A DNA stretch of 64,000 nt from Bilabrum cf. latius (lineage: Eukaryota > Bigyra: Bicosoecida > Bigyra > Bicosoecida). Made by a program: the position numbers and the translations under genes. Each line of letters starts with the position of its first letter. Positions within the stretch are counted from its first letter, which is position 1. The DNA lies in the NCBI GenBank assembly GCA_965178125.1, contig OZ237746.1, positions 1,054,001-1,118,000 of the forward strand, in the 5' to 3' direction. The notes under the pieces are model-generated. The model was not told where the DNA came from. It did no database searches and saw only the letters and a program-made list of their open reading frames with translations. Of the stretch, positions 35,473-47,600 are shown one piece after another.

Positions 35473-37149
35473 ATGGCGGGGCCCAGGGAGGCCCTGTGGC
35501 ACGCCATCATCCGCAAGAACCACGGGGCCACGCACTTTGTGGTGGGCAGGGACCACGCGGGGTGCAAGAGCTCCGCGGGAGAGGACTTTTACGGCGCCTA
35601 CGACGCGCAGAACCTGGTCAAGACGCACGAGAAGGAGATCGGCATCACCATGCTGCAGTTTAAGAAGATCACGTACGTGCCCCGCCTGCAAAAGTACCTC
35701 CCCGAGAACCAGGTGCAGGAGGGGGAGGTCACGGACAGCATCAGCGGGACGCAGTTCCGGGCCATGATGGCCTCGGGGGAGCCCATCCCGGCGTGGTTCT
35801 CGGACCCGGACGTGATCAAGATCCTGAGGGAGGTGTCCCCGCCCAAGAACAAGAGGGGATTCGCCATCCTCTTCACGGGGCTGAGCGGGGGCGGCAAGAC
35901 CACCATCAGCCACGCGCTCATCAAGCGGCTGCAGAGCGTCATCCCCACCCGCAAGATGACCATCCTGGACGGAGACGTGGTGCGCACGCACCTGTCGAAG
36001 GAGCTCGGCTTCTCGGTGGCCCACCGCAACATCAACGTGGCGCGCATGGGCTTTGTGGCCTCGGAGGTGGCCAAGCACGGCGGCATCGCCGTCTGCTCGT
36101 CCATCGCCCCCTTCGAGAAGAGCAGGGAGGCCACCAAGCGGCTGGTGCAGCCCACGGGGGGTGGCTACCTGCTGGTGCACGTGTCCACCTCGGCCGAGGA
36201 CTGCGCCGCCCGGGACGTCAAGGGCCTGTACCGCAAGGCCATGCAGAGCAACATGGCGCTGACGGGCGTGTCTCATCCCTACGAGAACCCCGAGAACGCG
36301 CAGCTGACCATCGACGCGGGCAAGGTGTCCGTGGAGGACAGCGTGCGGTTCATCGTGGGCTGGCTGGTGCGGCAGGGGTACGTCGACGAGGACCTCGTGT
36401 CCGCGGGGGAGAGGGGCCAGGACCTGGAGGAGAGGGGCGTGCTCACCGAGGGCGCCGAGGACCCCATCGCGGGGCTGTGCAAGTTCAGGGAGGGCCTGCC
36501 CTCGCACCAGCCGAGGGTGGTGCTGGCGCTCGGGGCCACCCCCGCGGACCAGCGGGCCATCGTGGACGAGGTCATGGCGGCCGCTGGGGCCGGCGCGGGA
36601 GGGGGGGATGGCGCGGCCCGGCACAGGGTGCCCGCGGCCGACATCGTCCGCTTCGAGCTGGGCCATGGGGCCGCCCCGGAGTCGTACGGCGAGGTGCAGC
36701 CCGAGAACGCGGGCTCCGTGCCCGAGGGGGCCGACCCTTGGTTCCCCACGGGCACCCCGCTGTCCTCGCCCAGCGACGACGACTCGAGGACCGAGGTGGC
36801 ATGGGACGCGTGGAGCGGCATGCGGGACGCAGTGGGTCCCCCGGGCCCCGAGCGAAAGGGCAAGACCGTGGTGGTGTCAGGGACCCGCCTGCTGGCCCAC
36901 CTGCCGTCGCTCATGCGGCAGGACCCGTGCATGTCTGTGGCGGTGAGGATGCCGGGGGCCACGGACGCGGACGGGCAGGCGCTGGTCTCGGCGCTGGGCG
37001 CGGCGGCCCCCGGGGAGGGGGGAGACGCCGGGTCTGCGGCGCAGTACCTGCAGGACTGGGCCGCGGCGGCGCAGGGGATGGCCAAGACGTACTCGAAGCG
37101 CGTCTTCGTCGGGGACGACGCGGCCTCCAAGGCGTGGAGGGCGGTCTGA
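34022..37149 (+). CDS. Bifunctional ATP sulfurylase-APS kinase (PAPS synthetase), membrane-anchored form
   Basis: Three exons: 34022-34066, 34256-34464, 34683-37149; introns 34067-34255 (GTGAGAG...TCGCAG) and 34465-34682 (GTGAGTC...TTGCAG). 906 aa, TGA, no TAG. N-terminus: basic MKSRHRGGRPSSFLRDRR, then one hydrophobic segment (LLIGGLLGSVVLVIIAI), a signal-anchor pattern. ATP sulfurylase follows: PHGGQLVNL, RQLCDIELLMSGGFSPL, QTRNPMHRAHIEL (HxxH nucleotide motif) and GRDHAGCKSSAGEDFYG. APS kinase is next, with P-loop GLSGGGKTT, DGDVVRTHLSKELGFS and SSIAPFEKSR, so the kinase looks active, unlike the regulatory domain of fungal enzymes. Animals fuse them in the reverse order. About 210 C-terminal residues (from about 700) form an unrecognised second domain. 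It makes PAPS for sulfation and sulfate reduction. Confidence 0.9.
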
Positions 37150-37392
37150 TCGGCCGAGGGAGGGGAATGTAAGGGTGGAAAGAAGAGGGGAAAAGTTTTG
37201 GAAAAAAAGGCGTGGCTCACTGCGAGGCCAGATGGGGGTGAGCTCGGGTGCACCAGATCGGACCCCAGCTGCCGGCCCGGGCGGTCCGTTCGTTCGGTTC
37301 CGCTACGCGGACGAAAAGAGCTTCTGTGCCGAGGAGGGAAGTCATTGTCCCGTCGGCAGCATCGCTGCCCGACCAATCTATTTCTTGTTCAC

Positions 37393-38580
37393 ATGTCATC
37401 CATGGATCAATTTGCCAAGATTCACGCCGGCATCGTGCAGCAATGCGCGGCTCCTCCCGAGATCGCCGCGGATCTGCTGCTGCCCGAGTACGGCTGCGCG
37501 CCGGCCTCCCTTCCGTCCAGCACGGCAGCTGTTCGGGTAGAGCTGCCTCGAACGGTGTGCGGCGCTTTGGCGCGTGTGGTCGTGAAGAGCCTCGTGGAGC
37601 GCGATGCCGTTCGCCGGTACGGGCCGGCTGCTTCGTGGGACCCGAGCGTGCGAGCGGCAGCGCCGGCTGCCGAGCCGTTGGCCGCACCGTCGGCAGAAGG
37701 AGCAGCACTAGAGGAGATCGATTCGTCTGCGTCGTTTCGGATGTCGCCGAGGATACGTGAGGCGCGCCTGCGGGCCACGATGGCCGCACGGTCAACTGCC
37801 GTCAAGGTCGCTGCGACCGCGAAGGACCACGTCGAGATTGCGTTCCCCTCCGCGCTCACCCTTGAGGGTGTCATGTATGGCGTTGTCTCTTCCTTTGCGG
37901 AGACCTGCACGGAGCCCATCCAAGACGCGATCCGTGACGCCCTGGACGCTTGCGAGCTCGAGTGGCAGCGCGCCGACGAGGTCGCATCGGCTCGCGGGCA
38001 CCCCCACCACGCGGAATCCAAGCAAGTGCCTGCCGGCGGCACCGTGAAGCAGCGCAGGCGCAGACGAGCCCGCCAGCGCCGCATGTCGCACAGCGTGCTC
38101 CCTTGGCCGAGCCAGCACTACCGGGAGGCGGTGGCGTGCGCCAGGCGAGCCCGCCTCGTGTTCAAGTTCGCGGGCGTGCGCGAGTACCTGCGGTCCCCGG
38201 GGAGGACCGTGGCGGGCACAGAGGCGGCGCAGGCGGCGCTGGAGGTGAACAGCGGCGCCCTCGTTCGGATGGTGGCGCTCACGCACGGGGAGGCGGCCCG
38301 CCGGGAGGTGAGCGTGGCGCTGTCGAGCGGGGAGAGGAGGGCCCTGCGGAGGTCCCTGGCGCTGCCCATGCAGGTCAAGGTCAGAGTCAGAGGAAGAGAA
38401 AGAGAAAGGGGAAGGGGAAGGGGAAGGGGTAGGGGTAGGATTGCAGGTGCGGGGCAAGAGCAGGTGCAGCCGCCCGCCCTGCCCAGGCAGAAGGAGACGA
38501 GAGAGGAGGAGAAAGTGGAGGAGGGGGAGGGGAGAGAATAGATCACCACGGGCCCGCGGATCTCGGCGGGACTGTAGGAC

Positions 38581-38613
<33 letters not shown>

Positions 38614-41600
38614 CGCAGCGAGCCGAGTGCGAAAGCGAGTGCGCCTCCCGGTCTGGCCTCCAGGGGCAGGGGCAGGGGCAGGGGCAGGGGCAGGGGCAGC
38701 ACCATGGTGGTGGTGGCGCCCCCCGTCACTGTGCCCCGGCTGCTGCGGTCCATCCGGGGCCTGCTGCACCCCTCCCCGCTGGCAGGGATAGAGGACGCTG
38801 ACCCGACCGCGGCCGTGTACGGCGCGGCCCCGGCGTCCATGCACGTGCCCTGGCGCTCCGTGAGCTGGCCGCTCCGGGTGAGGGTCCGGCGGCTCGTGGG
38901 CCTGGGGCGCGCGCTCGCCATGGCGGCTCTGGCGGACACGGCCAGGATCGGGGCCTCCCCGCCCGTGGACCCGCAGACGCACAGGGAGGCGCACGGGGAG
39001 GCAGACAGTTCCGATTCCGGATCCGACGGAGAGGAGGACGGGGGTGCTGAGGAACACAACGGGGAGGAGCCCTTCGTGGGGGGCGACAAGACCGGGGCGG
39101 CGGGCGCGGGGGGCGGGCACCGTCCTGCAGCAGGCGGCCACTCCCACTCGCGGGGTGTGTCCTTCGGCGAGGCGTCCTCGGTGGGGTCTTGCGGCGGTGG
39201 CGGGGACGGGACGTGGGTCGATGGGGCCCGGGGGGGTGTCCCGTCCGTGGGTGGGCTGGTCCGGCTGAGTTCCCTGCGAGGGAGGGCGTTGTTCTCTAGC
39301 CTAGGGGGCGCCAGGGCCACAGCCAGCTCTCGGTTCCTGCTGCCCGTGGTGGACGAGGGCGTGGGCGTGGGGGCGGGCGTGGGGGCGATTGCGAGGGGGA
39401 TGAGCTACGGGCCGAGCACGGGGGCGGGGCTGGGGCTCGGGCTCGGGGGCGAGACGGTGCACGGGACGTGGTCCGGTCGATTGCCGCTGCCTGGGAGGCA
39501 AGGTCCCGGCCCAGGCGGCAGCGAGGGGGGGTAGGGTCTGGCCCTGGCCCTTTCGTCACCCCGGCGCGCCGTCAAGTCGACCGAGGGCGCCCTGCAGCAT
39601 CACGCGCACGCGCCCATGCTGCTGGGCGCGACCGCCTCCCGTGGGGCCTCCTTCGGGCGGTCCTTCGGGCGAGCGAGGCAGTCGATGATGTCCGGGGCGC
39701 AGCTGGGCCTGGGCCTGGGGCTGGGGCTGGCCCACCTGGATTCCTCCGCCGATTTCCTCGTCAGGGGCGGGACCTCCGGGTCGCTGACCCCGGGGTGGGA
39801 TGCCGCCTCAGGGGCGGGATCGGTCTCCTCTCCGGGCGGGCCCCATACGCCCGGCCACGGCCACATGCACCGCCAGCACAGCTCCTCGTCGTCCTCCTTC
39901 GCCCCGCACCCCCTGGTCCGGAGGTCTCCCTCGAGATACGCGATGAGCTTCAGCGGCAAGATGGTGCAGCTGTTCGACAGCGCGCTGGACTCGGCCTTGG
40001 ACGCAGTGCAGGGCCAGGGCCAGGGGCAGGGACGGGGACGGGGGCAAGGCGCGGGAGCGGGCGTGCCCCCGCCCCTCACGCCTGCCAGCCGCGTGGCGGC
40101 CGCAGTGCAGTCCACCGGCGTGTTCCGCAGCAAGGCTGTGGACACGCTGCAGAAGGCCGCGCTGCCGGCGGTGACGAGCGTCATCGTGCGGGTGCACCTG
40201 CGCGCGGGGGGTCAGGAGGTGCCGGGCACGAGGGTGGAGACGCAGCCCTTCCCCGTCTCGGACAGCGCGGTGGCTGCTGGGGGCGACCTGGAGGCGGCGC
40301 TGGGGCGGCAGCGACAGCAGCGCACGTCGGGGTCCATGCGGCCGGTGCTGCGTCCGGCCTTCACCGTGACGCCCGCGGGGGGGTCAGGGGGCCTCAGCGC
40401 AGAGCTGCAGCCCTCGCTGCTTGTGCGGGAGGACGAGGACGAGGGGGGGCTGGAGGAGGGGGAAGAGGAGGGGGCTGGTGGCGGAAGCAGCGCTGGCGGA
40501 CGGGGAAGGGCAGGGGGCGCGCACAAGAGAAGAGGATCAGGAGCAGCTGCGGCCTCATGCTGGAGCCCTGACGCCGACGTGCTGCAGCTGGACGACGTGA
40601 CGGCCGGGGAGTGGCTGTGCACGCGCATCCCGCTGGGCCAGGTCCCGCAGGAGAGCGTTCTCCTCGTGGAGATCGTGGGCATCTGCGATCTGGGCGCTGC
40701 CTCGGAGCCCGTGCGGCTGGCCGCGGCCTCCCTCCCCCTCGCGGACCACCTGGGCCGGCTGCGGTCGGGCAGGCACAGCGTGCGCATGTGGCCGGGGCAC
40801 CACGCGCGCACCACCGCGGGCCTGCAGAGCTCCCCCCCGGGCCAGTACGCCGCCCCGCTCCAGACAGAGGCCCGCGCGCACTGGCTCGCGGGGGAGCCCG
40901 CCAGCCGACCGTACGAGGCCGTGGCGGCTGCCAGGGCGGAGATGGACCGAGCGGCGCGCGGGGGTGGTAACGGAGGTGTGGGGAGCGGAATGGGTCGTGC
41001 TGGGGGTGCGGGTGGCACTGCAGGGGACGCGCAGCTGCAGGCGGCCATGCTGCCGGCCCCCCACGCGATGGCACGATCCCCGCCCGCGCACCCGCTCTAC
41101 CGGTCCAGTCAGGAGGAGCCCAGCGCGAGGCCAGGGCCCGGGCCCGGGGCCGGGGCCGGTGTGGGCGGGGACGAGGAGGGGGGACCCCAGCAGGACAGCG
41201 GCAGGAGCGGGGGCAACGGTACGTGCGCCCCGCTGCGCGGTCATGATTCGTCCGAGGAGGGCGAGGAGAGCGGGTCTGTTGTGGAGCAGCTGCACGCGAT
41301 CGAGGACGAGGGGGACATGGACGCCCTCGAGAAAGAGATGCAGGCAGTTGCAGGGGCGGGGGCTAAGGCGGGGGCAGAAGCTGGTGCAGGCGCAGGGGAA
41401 GGTGCTGGGGAAGAGGGCGGCGGACCCCGTGGAGGTGGCATCGCCTCCCGCCGCCGCCCTCGCCGGTCGTCAATCCTGGGGCGCGAGTCCGGCGGGCTGC
41501 TGCACATCCAAGGGGGGTAGGGGCGCGGTCCTGGTGGTGCTGGGGAACAAGGCGCGTCCGAGGGCGATGGCAGCGGCAGCGGCAGCGGCACTGACTCTGA

Positions 41601-44600
41601 CTCGGAATCGGAATCGTCCGACGCCGGCGGTGCGCTGCAGGGTGCAGAGGCGGGTGGAGGCGCGGGGGACGTGCTTGACGAGGCCGACTGCATCGACGAG
41701 CAATCGGGCGCCGTGGCGGGCAACCTGCTGGGGGGCCTCCTGCCCTCCGTGCCCAAGGAGCACGCAGTGCAGTGGGACGCGGGGCTCTTCGACCTGGGCC
41801 AAGGGGTGCGGGCGGACCTCGAGATCGACGCGATCGGGCTGCCCGTGGTGGGCGACACGCCCCCGGTGACCATCGACACGGTGCGGAGGGCAGCCGAGCT
41901 CTCGCTGAGGAGGGGCGAGGCGGAGGTGAGGACGGCACTGCACGAGGGGGGCGAGGGCACCAGGCTGCGGCCGCAGGGGCCGGGCCCGCGGGGGTAGGGA
42001 AGCGGGGGCCAGGGGCGGGATCAGGGGCGGGATCAGGGCAGCGGCGGTGCAGGTGGGTCTACTGCCCCGAGGCGCGTCTCTTTGCTGGTAGGACACGGGG
42101 CCGGGGCCTCTGCGGGTGCGGGTGCGGATGGAGAGGGACCTGCCGGCCGGAAGCTCACCCTGCGGCACGCGCCGTCCTTCCAGAGCATGTCTCGCAAGCA
42201 GGTCATGGCGGTGTCCAGCAACCAGAGGCACCTCGTGGCCACAGAGTCGGCCCCGCCCCCGCTGCCGCCCAGTTCTGTTCAGTCCCCGGGCGACAGCGCG
42301 AACGAGCGGAAGCAGGGACAGCGAGAAGGTGACGGCGGCAGCGCCTCCTCTGTGCCCAGCAGCGGCGCGGCGAGGGCGGCAGCGGCGGGGACTGCCGCCG
42401 ATTCGAAGGCGAGGCAGGGGCACAGGGCGAGCGTGCACAGGTCGAGCGTGCTGCTGCAGGCGGACGCCCGTCTCCGTCGGAGCGCGTCTCTCTCTCTCGC
42501 TGGTGGCAGTGGCAGTGCCAGTGGCAGTGGCAGTGCTGGCGGGGGAGCGCAGCAGTAGGACAGCGGTGGGGCGGGCGGTCTCATCGCGCGGGCCAGCAGC
42601 GCGGCCGGGTCCGTACCCGGCGCAGGGTCAGCGTCAGGGGCGGGGTCCGGGGTGGGCTCGGCCGGCCGCGCCCCCTCCCGCAGCACAGCAGGAGGGGGGG
42701 GTGACGGAGACGGGGACGAGGGGACCACGGCCAGCGCAGCCGCCCGCTCCCAGGTGATCCGGGCACTCACCCACCGCACCGTGTTCCCCACAGACCTGTG
42801 GTGGATGCTCCCTCCCGCAGACCTGGCCGAGCCCGCTCCCGCCGTGCACGCCGTGGAGTACCCCCTGGGCGGACCCCTGGTGCCTGCCCCCAGGAGGGGG
42901 CTGGAGTGGCCGGGGGCAGCTCTGGCCCCGGAGGGGTCGCTGTCGGCCACCACCGCGGAGATGGACCCCGGGCTGCAGCTGCTGGCCGTGCTTGCCGCGG
43001 GCGGCGTGCGCGCCGGGCCTGAGAGGGCGCGGGTCTGCGGCCTGGGGGGAGGAGCGGCACAGGGCGGTGGTGAAGGCAACGGCGCGGGCTCTCCGCTGCT
43101 CCTGCACGCCGCCACGGCCTTCTGGAGCGTGCCCGCGGCCGTGCAGCTGTTCTCCAGGTGCGACGTGCCGCACCACCTCGCGAGCCACGGGCCGAGGCCG
43201 CTTGCCTCCGTGGGCCTGCAGCTGCGTGCCAGCGACCTCTCGGGGAGGTGGTCGAGCCTGGCCCAGGGATCTGCCGCGGGGCTGCCGCAGGCTTGGTTCG
43301 TCCCTTCCCCGGGAGCAGGAGGGGCTGGAGGAGCGGCTGGCGGTCTCGCTGCGACGGGGCTGGGGGGACCCACGGGAGGGCAGCAGCAATCCCCCCCCGC
43401 GGGGGCCCTGGTCACCCTCGTGGCCCGTCCTCACCCTCGCAAGGGGCACCGCGGGGACGGAGACGAGGTGGTGCTGCTGCTGACAGTGTGGACATTCGGG
43501 CAGCAGGGGGGGGTCTCGGACGAGGACGCAGATGTTGGCGCGGCGACTGGCGTGCGGGACTCCGTTGGCAGCAATAGAAGCAGCAGCACGAGCCGTGGGG
43601 TGGGCGCGTCGGTGGGCGTGCAGCACGGCCCTCACGCGGCCATCCGCGCGATGCTGGCGCCCCCGCCGCTGGGACAGGCGGCCGGTTCCTTCGCTCGGGC
43701 CATGTCCACCTCGTAGCTCTCGAGGTCCCCGGGCATACCCGTCATGTGCGGCCTGTACGAGGTGGCGCTGCAAGGCGCTGCACTCAGCCAGCAGCTCGCG
43801 GCGGCCGGCGAGGCCCCGCCCGGCAGTGCCAGTGACCGGGGGATCCACGCTGCAGGCGAATCGTCTGCGCCGGGCGGCGCTCACGCAGCCGGCACGCCCG
43901 TCGTGGGGGCCTCGGACGCGCTGGTGCCCGTGGCGTCGTCGGGCGCGGGTGTGGGCACCGGCGGTGTGGGCGCCGGTTTAGACACCGCTGGCGGCGCTAG
44001 CAGCAGCAACAGCGTCACGCACGGCAGTTCCGGGCTCCTGGGCGACGTGCTGGGCGGCACGGGCGGGGCGGCGGCGGGCGGGGCGGTGCGCGTGGCCGTG
44101 GTGCGGTACGGCTGGCTGCGCAAGCTGGGCGCGACCTCGCTGTCTCGGTGGAAGCGCCGTTGGTTCGTGCTGTCCGAGCAGCGGGGGTCCGTGAGCTACT
44201 ACACGTCCAAGCTGCAGCAGACCCCCCGCGGCGTCATCCCGCTGGCCTTCACCGAGGTGAGGAGGCAGCCGGGCCGCAACGAGACCTACCAGCGGATCGT
44301 GGGCAGCACGCGCAAGACGCTGGTGGCCTACTGCTTCTGCATCGAGGCGGCCAGCCGAGGGGCCAGCGCGGCGCGGCGCGGGGGCGGGCGCGCGTACTAT
44401 TTGTACACGGACACTCGCCAGAGCATGGACCAGTGGATCGACGCCATCGCCACCGTGAGGGACTCGGCCGAGGCGAGGCTGGCGCAGACTCTCGGTGTGA
44501 CGAGCAAGGTGCGGGGCAGCAAGGGCCAGGCCAAAGCCGAGGCTGCGGGCGCGGCCGTGGCGAGCTCGCTGGACATTGCCACCAACTCGAGCGACTACCC

Positions 44601-47600
44601 CGCCGTCGACTGGCAGGGACAGGGGCAGGGCCAGGGACACGGGCAGCACGGCGTGTCCACGATGCCCCGTCTGGATCTGGCGCTGCAGTCGCCCCCGCCG
44701 CACGGGGGGGCTCGGTTGCGGTTGCGCGGGGACGGGGGCGGGGCCGCCTCTGAGGAGTTCAACCCCAGGGCCAGCACGCGGAGCCTGGGGAACTAGGGGA
44801 GGCAGCGGGCCCTGCGGCACCACGCCACGGCGGGGGAGCGGGTGCTGGCTGGCACCGGCGGCGCTTCGCCGTCCTCGCCCTCCTCCTCGTCGCAGAGGGC
44901 CCGGCTGCGGCCTGGCACTGGGGCCGCCCGGCTGCTACTCGACGCGGGGAGGTCCCCGGGCCTTTTCCTGGAGGGCGAGGGGGTGCTGGGCGGCGGGGGC
45001 CCAGGGGGAGAGGGCGAAGAGGATCAGCAGCAGCAGCAGCAGGCGATGACCTTCATGGAGCGGGCGAGGGCGAGCACGGTGTCCGGCGTGGGGCGGAGGC
45101 AGGCGGGCACGGGCGCGGGCTCGCGCGGCGCCGGGTGGGGAGGGTCTGGTTCCGCCCCCGCGGCCATGACGGTGGAGCAGGCGATCGAGGAGGCCCTCGT
45201 CAGGACCGGCAGCGCCGACCCGCCCGTGCCCCCCAGCTGGGCCACTCTGTTCGCCACTCCGGCCCCGGAGCAGCCCCCCCAGCTGGTGCTGGTGCGGCAG
45301 AGCGGGTTCTTCGGCGGCAGCTACGCGCAGACCCGCGCCCCCGTCACGGAGCGGGTCACCACTGGCCCCTGGGTCTCGTTCGGCGGCATGGGGAGCGGGA
45401 GGCAGGCGCGGCCGGCGCGCCGATTCGCGGAGCGGTTCGTGTACGACCACTGCGGGGCCCTCGGTCTCTCCCGGCGGCTGGCGGCGGCCCTGGCCTACCG
45501 CGGGACGGACGTGAGCGCGGCCATCGCCGCCATTTTGAGGGAGACGGGGGCCGGGGCGGGCGGGGGAACAAGGGTCGCGGAGCTTGCAGAGGCGGCGGGG
45601 CGGGCGCGCCGCCGCGGGAGCCTCATGCAGTCGGGGCGGGCCCTCAACCGGTCTGGCAGCATCCGGCGGATTCCCTCTCGCAGGGCAAGGATCGGGGCGG
45701 CGCTGGGCCTGGGGGAACAAGGCGGGCGAGGAGGTGGGGCGGGGGAGCAGGACGGAGGGGAAGGGGAGAAGGGAGGCGCGGCGGGTGCCCCCAGCCTGCA
45801 GCGCCGTCTCACCGCCCACGGCCGGGCCTCCCGCCGCGACGTGGCCACGGTGCGGCCCAGCGACAGGCTCGGTCTCGCGCTGCACGGGCACGGGCACGGG
45901 CATGGGGCCGGGGGGAGCAGCGCCAGCGGTGGCGGCGGGTCCGTGGGTGGATCTGCGGGGGTGAGGCTGGGCGGCTCTCCGGGGGAGCAGGTCCACGGGG
46001 GCGGGGGCGGGTCCGGTGCAGGGGAGCACGAGGGCAGCGGCGGGTACACCTCCAGCGACGGCGTGGGTGCCGGGCGGGAGGGCGGCGGCGGGCCTGGCGC
46101 GTTGGAGCGCGGTGCCGGTGCCACTAGCGAGGAGGGCCGCAGCGTCAGCGGGCCGGTGCGTCGGCTGGGGCGGCGCGCCTCGGCGAGCATGACGTCCCCT
46201 CACAGGCACGCGAGACACGCAGCCCGCTTCCGCGTGCCCGACGCCTCGCTGCTGCTGGCGCGGGCGCAGGGAGCCGCGGGCGGCGACATGCGCAAGCAGA
46301 GGGTCAAGACCACGTCCAACAGGGTGGGGACGGGGCTGCGGCCGCACACGTGGGGCATCCAGGGGCGGCTGGCGGGGACGGTGGCTGCGCTGTCCCGCGC
46401 GAGCACCGCCACCTCCCGCGCTGGCCAGCATGCGGCGGAGCACGGGAGCGGGGCGAGCGCGGGGGGCACTCCCGTTCTGTCTGAGGAGGGCCTCCTGGGC
46501 GGGGATAGCCTCGACTGGACCGTCGCGCTGGAGGCCATGCTGGACAACGATCCCATGGCGCTCCCGTTCGGGGCCTGCGGACGGCGGGCGGCGGAGCGGC
46601 GGGAGGAGGCAGAGAGGGAGGTGGAAGAGCGGAAACAGAAGGAGACGGAAGAACGGCTGCGAGAACAGATAGAGAAGCAGGAGCAGCAACCGAAAGTCGG
46701 GAAGGGGGGCCCCAGCGTCGCAGGAGAGGGAGAGGGAGAGGGACATGGTGGTGAGCTCGTGGCTCTCCCGAGCCGGCTCGAGCGGGTGCGGCGAGCCACC
46801 CTCTCCAGCGGGAGCGGACCCTCGCCCATGGCAGCCGGCGCGTTGGGGTTCTCGAATGGCGGGGCGGGCTTCAGCCCCGTGCGCCGCTCGCACAGCCGGC
46901 TGCTCGCGCTCCAGCAGCAGGGAGGGGGGGTCTCTCCCGCCGGTGGGGGGGCGGGTGCGGGCGGCCGCTCGACGCCGCCCCTGTCTCCCATCCACCGGCC
47001 GAGCAACGGCGGCAGCGGCGGTGCCGGGTGGGGCGATGGGTCTTCCTCCCAGGGCGGCTCTCCCGGCCGCAGGGGTGCCCGCGCCCGGCGGGGCACCCGC
47101 ACTTTTAGGTTTGGAGAGCTGGCCAGGACGAGCACGGGCCAGGGGTCCATGACAGGGAACAGCCCGAACGGTGGCGCGGGCGGCGGCTCTCCTTCCTTGG
47201 GGGCATCCTCATCCCCGGCTGGGTCGCCGTGGGGAGCCAGCGCCAACGGGCCCGCCGCCATGTCTCCGTCTCCGTCCTCGCCTCTGGCACCGCCCCCAGG
47301 CACATCCCCGCTGGTCCTTGCTGCCTTGGTGCGGTCCAGGGGTGGAATCCTCGGGCCTGGGCTGGGAGCAGCGGGAAGTTCCCCTGGCGGGGGCCCGCGA
47401 GCGAAGGTGCAGGGTGCTCGGCAGGAGGGGGAGGAGGAGGGGGAGGAGGGTCACCGCCAGCGCTTCGGCTCCATGGCGGCCCCGAGGTCGTCCTCCAGAG
47501 ACCTCCTCAAGCGGGCGGGCGATCGGACTGCCGTGCCGAGCCCCCTGGCGCTGACCAACGGGACCAGAGGGGGCCAGGACCAGGGCTCCGAGAGCTCCGC

